From positions 53,979 through 117,978 of the forward strand of contig NZ_JOEQ01000037.1 in assembly GCF_000721075.1 (NCBI RefSeq): a stretch of 64,000 nt of DNA, written 5' to 3'. The translations under genes were made by a program, and so were the position numbers. The stretch comes from Streptosporangium amethystogenes. Lineage in GTDB: Bacteria; Actinomycetota; Actinomycetes; Streptosporangiales; Streptosporangiaceae. The notes beneath the pieces are model-generated. The model did no database searches, was not told the DNA's origin, and was given only the letters and a program-made list of their open reading frames with translations. Below, one piece after another: positions 15,723-23,319 of the stretch. The first letter of the stretch is position 1. Each line of letters starts with the position of its first letter.

Positions 15723-16610
15723 ATGACAAGGAAGGACCCATCCGTGTTCGAGCATGTGATCTACGAGAAGTCGGGCAAGATCGCCCGGCTGATCATGAAC
15801 CGCCCGGAGAAGCTCAACGCTCTGAACGTGAAGATGTTCGGGGAGCTGGTGGCCGGCCTGAAGATGGCCGAGGAGGACGACGACATCAAGGTCATCATCC
15901 TGAAGGGCAACGGGCGGTCCTTCAGCACCGGTCACGACCTCAGCGAGGTCGGCTTCGTCTACGGCTTCTCCGACGGCAAGTCCGAGGAGGGCCGGCGCAA
16001 GCGGCCGAGCCAGCGGGTCCGTCTGCAGTTCGACCGCAAGCTCCTGGAGATGTACCAGGCCTTCATGTACTCGATGAAGCCGATCATCGCCCAGGTGCAG
16101 GGCCACGCGATCGGTGGTGGCCTCTACCTGACCGAGGTGGTCGACCTCGCGATCGCCGCGGAGGACGCGTCCTTCAGCCACGCCGAGCAGCGCCTCATGG
16201 GAGGCGGACGGTCGCTGATCGGCAACACCGAGATCCTGCTGCTCGGCCCCAAGCGCGCACGGGAGTTCCTGCTGTTCGGCGAGCCGATGAGCGGCGTACG
16301 GGCCGCCGAGGTCGGGCTCATCAACAAGGCGGTGCCGGCCGACCTGCTGGAGGCCGAGACCGAGCGCTGGGCCGAACGGCTCGCCCGTCACCCCAAGGAC
16401 GCCCTGGTGGTCGGGAAGGTCTTCCAGCAGATGGCGCTCGACTCCCTCGGCTACACGAGCCAGATGATGCGCGGCTACGTCGGCCACACCCTCAGCACCA
16501 ACATGCGATTCGAAGACGACGAGTACAACTACTTCAAGGGGCGGCGGGACGAGGGCGCCCGCGGCGCGATGCACTCCCGTGACCGCTTCTTCACCGAGGC
16601 CCAGCAGTGA
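15723..16610 (+). CDS. Crotonase-family protein lacking one hydratase glutamate
   Basis: This 295-residue crotonase-fold protein has a normal N-terminal half (IARLIMNRPEKLNALNVKM) and the first oxyanion segment SFSTGHDLSEV. In the second segment the usual GGGxE is GGGLYLTEVVD, so the first hydratase Glu is replaced, while the second acidic position (SHAEQRLMGGG) is kept. A charged insertion of about 30 residues (SDGKSEEGRRKRPSQR) follows the first motif. The protein is longer than a standard hydratase and may be an isomerase, a hydrolase or a C-C bond-cleaving crotonase and not an enoyl-CoA hydratase. It heads an operon with two CoA-transferases and is preceded by twin IclR-type half-sites. 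Confidence 0.85.
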   Translation: MTRKDPSVFEHVIYEKSGKIARLIMNRPEKLNALNVKMFGELVAGLKMAEEDDDIKVIILKGNGRSFSTGHDLSEVGFVYGFSDGKSEEGRRKRPSQRVRLQFDRKLLEMYQAFMYSMKPIIAQVQGHAIGGGLYLTEVVDLAIAAEDASFSHAEQRLMGGGRSLIGNTEILLLGPKRAREFLLFGEPMSGVRAAEVGLINKAVPADLLEAETERWAERLARHPKDALVVGKVFQQMALDSLGYTSQMMRGYVGHTLSTNMRFEDDEYNYFKGRRDEGARGAMHSRDRFFTEAQQ

Positions 16611-17836
16611 CCGACACCTCCGCGGAGCCGGGCGCCCCGGCGCCGTTCGACGGCATCCGGATCGTCGACCTGACACATGCCGGGGCCGGGCCGTTCGCGA
16701 CGATGCAGCTCGCCGACCTCGGCGCGACGGTGGTCAAGATCGAACGGCTCCGGCACGGCGACGGCTCCCGTTACTTCGGCAACCGCCTGGACGGTTTCGA
16801 CGCCTCCGACTACTTCCTGGCGTTGAACCGCTCGAAGTCCTCCGTCGCGCTGGACTTCGCCCGCCCGGAGGGCGCCGAGCTGGTACGGCGTCTGGTGGCC
16901 GACGCCGATGTCCTCATCGAGAACTTCCGCCCGGGCGTCCTCGCCCGGCACGGCCTCGACTTCGCCACCCTGGCCGACGCGCACCCCCGCCTCGTCTACT
17001 GCTCGATCTCGGCGTTCGGGCCGGACGGACCGTGGGTCGCCAAGGGCGGCAACGACATCACGATCCAGGGCCTGTCGGGGCTGATGGCGGGGACCGGGTC
17101 CGGCGAGGGCGGTCCGATCAAGATCGGTTCCCCGCTGTGCGACCTGACGGCCGGGCTCTACGCGGCCTTCGGGATCGCGTCGGCGCTGCTGGCCAGGGAG
17201 CGGGTCGGTCGCGCGCAGCTGGTGGAGGTCCCGATGCTCGACGCTGCCGTCTCCCTGATGGCCAGCTTCGTGCCGTCGGTCGCGGCGGGCGGGCCGCCAC
17301 CGCGACCGGAAGGCACCGGGCACGCCCAGATCGTGCCGTACCAGGCGTTCCTCTGCGCGGATGAGCGGCACCTGATCGTCGGGGCGTTCTCGAACCACTT
17401 CTGGCGTGCCCTGTGCGAGGTGATCGGCCGTACCGATCTCCTCGGTGTCGACGCGTACCGGACCAACGAGCTACGGGTGAGGAACCGGTCGGCGCTCGTC
17501 CCGCAACTCGAAGCCGAGTTCGCCACCCGAAGCCGGGCCGAGTGGCTGCGGCTGCTCGAAGCCGCGGCCGTGCCGTGCAGCCCGGTGCTGGGCGTCGACG
17601 AGGCGATCGTGTCGGAACAGGCCGTCCACAACCGGGTCCTACGGTGGCTTGAGGCCGGGGACCGCAAGGTCGGGGTGACCCGTCAGCCGATCCGTGGATC
17701 GGCGTGGCGGGCCGTGCCCGCCACGATGCCGCCCGCGCTGGGCGAGCACACGCGTCAGGTCCTATCGGAGGAGCTGGGGATGTCCGACGCCGACATCGAC
17801 GGCCTCATCGCCAGTGGCGTCGTGGAGAGCCGATGA
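16607..17836 (+). CDS. Class III (CaiB/BaiF) CoA-transferase, first of a pair
   Basis: This 409-residue protein has the family III CoA-transferase fold: IRIVDLTHAGAGPFATMQLADLGATVVKIER (outline) at the N-terminus, IENFRPGVLARHGLDF, and the segment SPLCDLTAGLYAAFGIASALLARER in which the Asp of CDLTAG matches the catalytic Asp that forms the acyl anhydride in this family. It moves CoA between acids without ATP. The GTG start overlaps the crotonase stop and the stop overlaps the next CoA-transferase start. The pair could form a heteromer, as in benzylsuccinate CoA-transferase BbsEF, or act on different acids. Confidence 0.9.
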   Translation: MTDTSAEPGAPAPFDGIRIVDLTHAGAGPFATMQLADLGATVVKIERLRHGDGSRYFGNRLDGFDASDYFLALNRSKSSVALDFARPEGAELVRRLVADADVLIENFRPGVLARHGLDFATLADAHPRLVYCSISAFGPDGPWVAKGGNDITIQGLSGLMAGTGSGEGGPIKIGSPLCDLTAGLYAAFGIASALLARERVGRAQLVEVPMLDAAVSLMASFVPSVAAGGPPPRPEGTGHAQIVPYQAFLCADERHLIVGAFSNHFWRALCEVIGRTDLLGVDAYRTNELRVRNRSALVPQLEAEFATRSRAEWLRLLEAAAVPCSPVLGVDEAIVSEQAVHNRVLRWLEAGDRKVGVTRQPIRGSAWRAVPATMPPALGEHTRQVLSEELGMSDADIDGLIASGVVESR

Positions 17837-19080
17837 CGACCAACGATCAGAAAACGGGCGGCGGGGTCCTGGCCGGACTCAAGGTGCTGGACCTCGCCCA
17901 TCACTACTCGGCGGCCTTCGCCGGGGTACTCCTCGCCGACCTCGGCGCGGACGTGACGGTCGTGGAACACCCGCAGGGGAACGTGTTGCGCGGCATGCTG
18001 CCGCAGCGGCACGGCGTACCCCTGTGGTCGACCCTGGTCGGCCGCAACAAGGGCAACATCAGCTTGAAGCTGTCCGAGCCGCGCGGTCAGGAGCTTCTGC
18101 GGCGACTCGCCACCGAGTACGACGTCCTCATTGAGAACTTCCGTCCCGGCACCCTTGAGCGCTGGGGTCTCGGACCTGACGACCTGGCGGCCGCCGGCGC
18201 CGACCTGGTGATGCTGCGCGTGAGCGGCTACGGCCAGAGCGGGCCGAAGTCGGCACGCCCCGGCTTCGGCGGCGCGGCGGAGGCGATGAGCGGGCTCACC
18301 CAGATGACCGGGCCTGAGGGCGGGAACCCGATCCTCCTGTCCACCGCGATCGCCGATGGAGCCGCGGGCACCTTCGGAGCCCTGGGAGTGCTGGCCGCGT
18401 TGTGGCAGCGGGCTTCGGCACGGGCCGGTGGGGAGCCTCGCCGACCCGGCGTCGAAGTGGTCGACATCGCGCTCTTCGAAGGAGTGTTCCGCCTTATCCC
18501 CACCCAGATCGTTGAATATGACCAGTGTGGCATCATCCCCGGTCGATCCGGCAGCGTACGGGAACACGGCGTGATCCGCGGGGTGTACCGCGCCGGCGAC
18601 GGTGTCGACTTCTGCGTCAGCTCGGTGGGACCCCGTGCGATACGCCGCATGCTTGAGTCCATCGCGGCCGACAGTCTCGTGGCCGAACTCGATCAGGATG
18701 TGCTGGGCGAGGGCGAGGACGCCGTCGTCGACTTCGTGACCCGAAGCGAGAAGGCGTTCACCGCCTGGGCGGCCGGTTCGTCCTGGGCCGAGGTGGCGGC
18801 GGCGCTGGACCGTACGGGCATGGTCTACGAGCGGGTCCACACCGTGGCCGACATCGCGGAGGACGAGCACTTCCTCGCCAGGGAGGACGTGGTCACCGCC
18901 CACGACCCGATCCTGGGCGAGGTCCGGATGCCCGGCATCGTGCCCAAGTTCTCCGGTTTCCACCACGAGGTCCGCACCACTGGCAAACAGGTCGGCGCGG
19001 ACAACGAGACCCTCTACGGGGCACTCCTCGACCTCACCCCCGCCGAGCTCGCCGCACTCCGCGGCGAAGGCGTCATCTGA
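17833..19080 (+). CDS. Class III (CaiB/BaiF) CoA-transferase, second of a pair
   Basis: This 415-residue member of the same family has VLDLAHHYSAAFAGVLLADLGADVTVVEHP (outline), a second signature LIENFRPGTLERWGLGPDD, and a catalytic-type Asp in STAIADGAAGTFGALG. It is clearly divergent from the preceding gene, so it is not a recent tandem duplicate. It is the last gene of the 15723-19080 operon. With the upstream crotonase it presumably activates the acid produced by the aldehyde dehydrogenase. The start ATG at 17833 overlaps the previous stop by 4 bp. The specific acid and CoA donor are unknown. Confidence 0.9.
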   Translation: MTTNDQKTGGGVLAGLKVLDLAHHYSAAFAGVLLADLGADVTVVEHPQGNVLRGMLPQRHGVPLWSTLVGRNKGNISLKLSEPRGQELLRRLATEYDVLIENFRPGTLERWGLGPDDLAAAGADLVMLRVSGYGQSGPKSARPGFGGAAEAMSGLTQMTGPEGGNPILLSTAIADGAAGTFGALGVLAALWQRASARAGGEPRRPGVEVVDIALFEGVFRLIPTQIVEYDQCGIIPGRSGSVREHGVIRGVYRAGDGVDFCVSSVGPRAIRRMLESIAADSLVAELDQDVLGEGEDAVVDFVTRSEKAFTAWAAGSSWAEVAAALDRTGMVYERVHTVADIAEDEHFLAREDVVTAHDPILGEVRMPGIVPKFSGFHHEVRTTGKQVGADNETLYGALLDLTPAELAALRGEGVI

Positions 19081-19660
19081 GCAGCCGCTACTTCGACGGT
19101 GACGTGAAGGACGGCATACTCGCCGTGGCCGAGCAACGGCTGAACCAGAGTGGCTGGTCCGTATCGTTCGGGGATCCGGCTGGAATCGGCCGGATGGCCT
19201 TCCGCCCTCGTTTCGGTGGAGCGGCTCGAACAGGTTGCGGCAACAGGGCTGCCTCTGGACAACATGGCGTACATGAGCGTAGGGAAGAGATGTCCCTGAC
19301 GGTGAGGAAGAACTACCCGGCCGGGTTCAAGGCCGACAGGCGGACGATCTGGTCGGTTCGCCTGCCACCGCTCACTCGGTTCAGGCCACTCATCGAGCAC
19401 GCAACGCCACGTCATGAGGTCGGCGTAGAGAGATGGCCGACCTGGAGGCGAAAGCATTTCGCGGGCCACCGGTCAGGCGGCCTTGCGAGGGCCTACCTGG
19501 GAAACGATCTTCTATGCCGCTCTTCCGTCCCAGGTCGGACCTGTTCGTGAATGCCCCGGGGTGGTGTTCCAACGCGCCCTCCGCCTGGCGCCACTCCTCA
19601 TGATCGATTGTAGGGTGAGACGTTCGCTCCCATCCCCTCCGAATCCTCAGGAAGCGTCCT
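19081..19660. other. Gene-poor stretch with no supported gene
   Basis: About 580 bases separate the CoA-transferase operon from the membrane-protein gene. Near 19104 a short reading (VKDGILAVAEQRLNQSGW) vaguely resembles the opening of a TetR regulator, but it decays at once into sequence without helix-turn-helix residues. Open frames on both strands here are rich in rare residue combinations and lack ribosome sites. I see no repeat or RNA gene. It may be a worn-out gene. Confidence 0.3.
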
Positions 19661-20464
19661 GTGTTACGTCGTCACCGTTCAGCGCTGCCCGCCCTGCTCG
19701 TCACCGGTCTGTACGGCGTCGCGCTGACGGTCGCCGCCGTCGTCACCCTGATCTCCGGCGACCTCGCCCCGCTGTGGTGGCTGACGCTGTTCGCGACCGT
19801 GCCCGAAGGTGTCGCGGCGACAGGGCAGAACCTGCTCCTCCTGGTCCTGGCCGGGCTGTCCTGGGCATGGGGGATCTGGCAGATCCTGCGCGGGCCGCCG
19901 GCGGGGCCGCCACCCCAGCAGGACCGGAACACCCTGCGGTTGCGCGTGGCGCTCTACGTCGCGACGGCTACGACATGGCTGCTCCACGTCACCGAGTCGT
20001 TGATCTGGGCAGATGCGACGGTGATCATCTCCGTGGTGATGTGGGTGGTCGTGCTGCTGTTCACGCGGGTGCTGGGCGGCGACCGTCCGTACATGCGGGG
20101 CGCGGGGGTGCTGGGGTACGGCGGTTTCACCGTCATCGGCGTACTCGACCTCGTCGGCCGGCCCGTCCCGGATGGGGTGGAGTCGATCTGCGGTCTGGCC
20201 GGCCTGGCCTGGACGGTGCTGATCCTGCGGGCCCAAGGGGACGACCCCCGCTGGGGGACGGCGACCGTCGCATACGGTATCGCCGCCCTGGTGGCGCCGA
20301 TCTTTCTGCTACTGGCGGCATTGCCGTTCCTGGGGGAGGGAAACGCTGTCGAGGCTCTCGGTGTGGTCTCAAGCGTCTTGATGATGACCTGGCTGGCCCG
20401 CTCCGCCCACGACCTCGCCGCCCCGCGCCCCCAACCGGCCGCCCAGACCACGTTGGGGGCATGA
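19661..20464 (+). CDS. Polytopic membrane protein of unknown function
   Basis: This 267-residue protein has about seven to eight hydrophobic segments (for example LPALLVTGLYGVALTVAAVV, LLLLVLAGLSWAWGIWQIL, TVIISVVMWVVVLLFTRVL, LVAPIFLLLAALPFLG), a basic N-terminus (MLRRHRS) and a Pro-rich cytoplasmic tail. I do not recognise a family. The start is a GTG at 19661 with CTCAGGAAG just upstream. It stands alone between two gene-poor stretches, so its neighbours give no hint of function. Confidence 0.7.
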   Translation: MLRRHRSALPALLVTGLYGVALTVAAVVTLISGDLAPLWWLTLFATVPEGVAATGQNLLLLVLAGLSWAWGIWQILRGPPAGPPPQQDRNTLRLRVALYVATATTWLLHVTESLIWADATVIISVVMWVVVLLFTRVLGGDRPYMRGAGVLGYGGFTVIGVLDLVGRPVPDGVESICGLAGLAWTVLILRAQGDDPRWGTATVAYGIAALVAPIFLLLAALPFLGEGNAVEALGVVSSVLMMTWLARSAHDLAAPRPQPAAQTTLGA

Positions 20465-20738
20465 GTCGTCGGCCATCGCCGTCGCGCTCGTGCCGGCGGC
20501 GACGGCCATGGTGATCATTCGTTCGGGCGGTCCTGAGCGCGCCGCCCCGGGATCGTGTAATGATCACGCTTTCGAGGATGTCGCGTCCTACTGGACCACC
20601 GAACGCATGCGTGAGGCAGACCCCGGCTGAGAGACGGGATCGGCGGACCAAGACGTCGTCGAAGACGTTGACGGGAGCCCCGTCGGCGAAGTCGCGGTGG
20701 CTGTAGGCGCCGATGATGTAGCCCCGGGCACAGGGCCG
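20465..20738. other. Intergenic stretch with a possible minus-strand remnant
   Basis: On the minus strand, directly after the VOC gene stop, one frame reads GYIIGAYSHRDFADGAPVNV and continues plausibly for about 45 residues without a start codon. This may be the tail of a lost gene; its family is not recognised. Nothing else is seen. Confidence 0.2.
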
Positions 20739-21062
20739 CTACGACTTGCAAAGGCAGAACTCGTTGCCCTCCGGGTCCTGCCACACCTGCCAGAGGTCTT
20801 CGTGGATGCGGCCGACCGGCGTGGCTCCCAGCCGGGTAGCGAGGGCGGAGGCTTCGGCGAAGTCGGCGACGACCAGGTCCAGATGCACCCGGTTCTTGAC
20901 CGTCTTGGATTCGGCGACCCGTTGCAGGGCCAGGCCGGGACCGAGGCTGATCCAGTCGTGCTCGCGGCGGGTGATCGGCAGATCAAGCAGCCCGCTCCAG
21001 AACCAGGCGAGCCGGTCGAGATCGATGACGTCGATCACGACACCGCCGAGCCGAACACTCAT
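20739..21062 (-). CDS. VOC (glyoxalase/bleomycin-resistance-like) family protein
   Basis: Translated from the ATG at 21062 this is a 107-residue protein with a single VOC module: VRLGGVVIDVIDLDRLAWFWSGLLDLP at the start (outline), then KNRVHLDLVVADFAEASALATRLGATPVG, and WQVWQDPEGNEFCLC at the end. The metal-ligand positions His (VHLDL) and Glu (GNEFCL) are present. The size and motifs match the small actinobacterial glyoxalase-like proteins whose substrates are unknown. A longer frame begins at 21176, but its first 38 residues do not look like VOC sequence. It has no clear operon partners. Confidence 0.8.
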   Translation of the reverse strand: MSVRLGGVVIDVIDLDRLAWFWSGLLDLPITRREHDWISLGPGLALQRVAESKTVKNRVHLDLVVADFAEASALATRLGATPVGRIHEDLWQVWQDPEGNEFCLCKS

Positions 21063-21213
21063 CCGGCCGTACCTGCTGAGGCCAGACGGGTCGTGAGGGA
21101 CTGCCGGACAGTCGGCCATTCGGATGCGACCACCGCGAACATCGCCTCCTCGCCGGGGGCACAGGACATCGACCATGGATGATCACCGAAGGTCGATCCT
21201 CCCCAACGACTGA

Positions 21214-21456
21214 GAACCACGTCAACACAGAAAACGCGACGAAGCCGTTGAACGCGCAGACCACCTCGCCGAAGAGAACCAAGACCTGCGCGCCCGCCTG
21301 GCCGACGCCAGATCGTGCGGTTTCGCTGAGCATGCCGACGTCAACGCGGCCCGTAACATCGCCTCGCGCGGTGTGGCGGGCTGGGCAGTGAGTCACGCTG
21401 CCGACGGCGAGGAGTTGCAAGCTCGGTCGGTTACGACCGAGAAGCCGACATGGTGA
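21214..21456 (+). pseudogene. Remnant of an IS605-type TnpB fused to a coiled-coil fragment
   Basis: One continuous frame between the stop at 21211-21213 and the TGA at 21456 reads first a coiled-coil segment (EAVERADHLAEENQDLRARL) and then, from about 21313, SCGFAEHADVNAARNIASRG followed by VAGWAVSHAAD. The latter is the C-terminus of TnpB (OrfB) proteins of the IS200/IS605/IS607 group: the last Cys of the zinc ribbon and the RuvC-III motif HADVNAARNI with its catalytic Asp. All upstream TnpB domains are missing. The coiled-coil part is from something else, so the frame is a chimera. No terminal hairpins were recognised. Confidence 0.6.
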
Positions 21457-21500
21457 AAGCTCGCTCGACGGTGCCCGAGTCCGGTTCGACGGTGACACGT

Positions 21501-22673
21501 CTACCAGGAGGCGGGCAGTGCGATCGCGGTGGCGGCGCGGTGGATCTGCTCGACGACCTTGGCCATGATCCGGTCCTTGCCCGGCAGCAGGTCGACCAGG
21601 CGCAGCATCACCATCGACATGCGGACCTGGAGCCGGCTCGACAGGACCATGCGCTTGATGTTGTTGGTGCCCAGGGCCTGGTTGGCCGCGACGAAGGGGC
21701 GCATCCGCGCCTCGTAGGCGGGGAAGGCGGCGGTGTGGTCGCCCGCGGCCCGCTTGAGCTCGCCCGCCAGGACGTACGCGCCGACCAGCGCCAGGCTGGT
21801 GCCCTGCCCGGAGGCGGGGGAAGCGCAGTAGGCCGCGTCGCCGACCAGCGCGACTCGGCCGGTGTGCCAGCTGTCCATGCGCACCTGACTGAGGGAGTCG
21901 AAGTAGAAGTCGGGCGCGTCGGCCATGCCTTCCAGCAGGCGCGGCACCTCCCAGCCGGACCCGCGGTAGGACTGGGCCAGTGCCTGCTGCTGTTCGACGC
22001 GTTCGCGTACCTTGCCGTCGGCGGCCCACAGGAACATGGCCTTGGCGCCGGTGTCCTGCCGGGTGCTGTAGAGCAGGGCCGTACGGCCGGGCCCGACGTA
22101 GGTCAGCTCCTCGCGGTCGAGCCCGAGGTGGTTGGGCACGCTGAAGATCGAGACGTTGTAGCCCATGTCGTGGACGAAACGTTCCTCCGGGCCGAAGGCC
22201 AGCGCGCGGGTGTTGGAGTGCAGCCCGTCGGCGCCTATGACCAGGTCGAAGTGGCGTACCAGGCCGCTGTCGAAGGTCACCTGGGTGCCGTCGATCGAGG
22301 CGATCGAATCGCCGAAGAGATACTCGACGCCGTTGGTCGCCTCGTGGAGGAGCCGGGCGAGGTCGCCGCGGTGCACCTCGGCGTCCTCGTGGACGCGCCC
22401 GCCGAAACTGTCGCCGTTCATGCCGGCCACTCGGCGGCCTTCGTCGTCCACCACCGAGCCGGTGCGCACGTCGGTGCGCAGTCCTCGGACCTTCTCCAGC
22501 AGCCCCATCCGCTCGACGACCTCCAGGGCCGCGCCTCGGATGTCGATCTTGTAGCCGCCCTCGCGCACCTCGGTGGCGCGTTCGACGACGGTCGGGGTGA
22601 AGCCGTGCTCGCGCAGCCAGTAGGCCAGGGTCGTGCCCGCGATGCTCGCGCCGGAGATCAGGATGTTCGTCAT
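21501..22673 (-). CDS. FAD-dependent monooxygenase (class A flavoprotein)
   Basis: This 390-residue protein has the class A flavin hydroxylase layout: ISGASIAGTTLAYWL (dinucleotide motif, GxSxxG variant), VVERATEVREGGYKIDIRG, the DG motif LVIGADGLHSNTR and the GD motif VALVGDAAYCASPASGQGTSLAL. These match the TetX/RebC-like and angucycline-type monooxygenases often used for detoxification or polyketide tailoring. The ATG at 22673 is used; upstream codons read poorly. It is divergent from a TetR gene with three phased repeats in the 58-bp gap, so TetR-controlled induction by a toxic substrate is likely. It uses NAD(P)H and O2. Confidence 0.88.
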   Translation of the reverse strand: MTNILISGASIAGTTLAYWLREHGFTPTVVERATEVREGGYKIDIRGAALEVVERMGLLEKVRGLRTDVRTGSVVDDEGRRVAGMNGDSFGGRVHEDAEVHRGDLARLLHEATNGVEYLFGDSIASIDGTQVTFDSGLVRHFDLVIGADGLHSNTRALAFGPEERFVHDMGYNVSIFSVPNHLGLDREELTYVGPGRTALLYSTRQDTGAKAMFLWAADGKVRERVEQQQALAQSYRGSGWEVPRLLEGMADAPDFYFDSLSQVRMDSWHTGRVALVGDAAYCASPASGQGTSLALVGAYVLAGELKRAAGDHTAAFPAYEARMRPFVAANQALGTNNIKRMVLSSRLQVRMSMVMLRLVDLLPGKDRIMAKVVEQIHRAATAIALPASW

Positions 22674-22684
22674 GCCTGAATAGT

Positions 22685-22725
22685 ACGTACGTGTAAGACA
22701 GTTGTGCAAGACGTATGTGTAAGAT
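22685..22725. promoter_or_regulatory. Triple direct repeat between the monooxygenase and TetR genes
   Basis: GTGTAAGAC (22691-22699), GTGCAAGAC (22704-22712) and GTGTAAGAT (22717-22725) are direct repeats at an exact 13-bp period, filling the 58-bp divergent gap. The outer copies extend left as ACGTACGTGTAAGAC and ACGTATGTGTAAGAT. The repeats may be the TetR operator and may overlap both core promoters. A tandem arrangement is unusual for TetR proteins, which normally bind palindromes. Confidence 0.45.
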
Positions 22726-22731
22726 TGGTTC

Positions 22732-23271
22732 ATGGGCAACCGTGAAGATCTTCTGGACGGCGCCAAGCGCTGCCTCTACGACAAGGGCTACTCCCGCACC
22801 ACCGCGCGCGACATCGCCACGGCGGCCGGGGTGAGCCTGGCCGCGATCGGCTATCACTACGGCACCAAGGAGGCCCTGCTCAACGAGGTGCTGGTGGAGG
22901 CGATGCGAGAGTGGGGCGACGACCTGAGCCGGGTGCTGGCCGAGCCGGGGGACTTCGAGACGACCTGGGGCGAGGTCATCGACTCCTTCGTCAGGGCCAG
23001 ACCGCTGTGGGCGATCCAGTTCGAGCTGATCGCGCACATGGGGCGCACCCCTGAGTTGCGCGACTCGTTCGCGGAGGCGGGACGACAGGCCAGGCTCGGG
23101 CTGGCGGAGCTGTTCGGCTCGGACTCCGAGCGGGTGGGAGCCGTGGTCCAGACCCTGCTGGGCGGCCTGGCGGCGCAGTGGCTCGTGGACCCCGACGCCA
23201 CCCCGACCCCGGCAGAGCTCCTGGAAGGCCTGCGCACCCTGGTGGGACCGACCTCGGGCACGTCGTCATGA
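22732..23271 (+). CDS. TetR family transcriptional regulator
   Basis: This 179-residue protein has a TetR DNA-binding domain in residues 1-50 (REDLLDGAKRCLYDKGYSRTTARDIATAAGVSLAAIGYHYGTKEALL, outlined) and an all-helical C-terminal domain (about 60-175) as in TetR_C-type sensors. The start ATG at 22732 is only 58 bp from the divergent FAD monooxygenase start, and the gap holds the triple repeat, so it most likely represses that gene and itself. The ligand is unknown, probably the monooxygenase substrate. Confidence 0.9.
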   Translation: MGNREDLLDGAKRCLYDKGYSRTTARDIATAAGVSLAAIGYHYGTKEALLNEVLVEAMREWGDDLSRVLAEPGDFETTWGEVIDSFVRARPLWAIQFELIAHMGRTPELRDSFAEAGRQARLGLAELFGSDSERVGAVVQTLLGGLAAQWLVDPDATPTPAELLEGLRTLVGPTSGTSS

Positions 23272-23319
23272 TCTAGGATTCGGCGGTCTTGGGTCCGCCG
23301 GGCGGGCTGGTTCTGGCTC

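Noticed and set aside
14689..15741. Longer start for the SDR, extending the protein by about 70 residues
   Set aside because: The extra residues lie over the operator and lack SDR features; a good ribosome site precedes the ATG at 15522.
19014..19550. Overlapping open frames on both strands after the CoA-transferase operon
   Set aside because: They lack family features and ribosome sites, and overlap each other; treated as non-coding.
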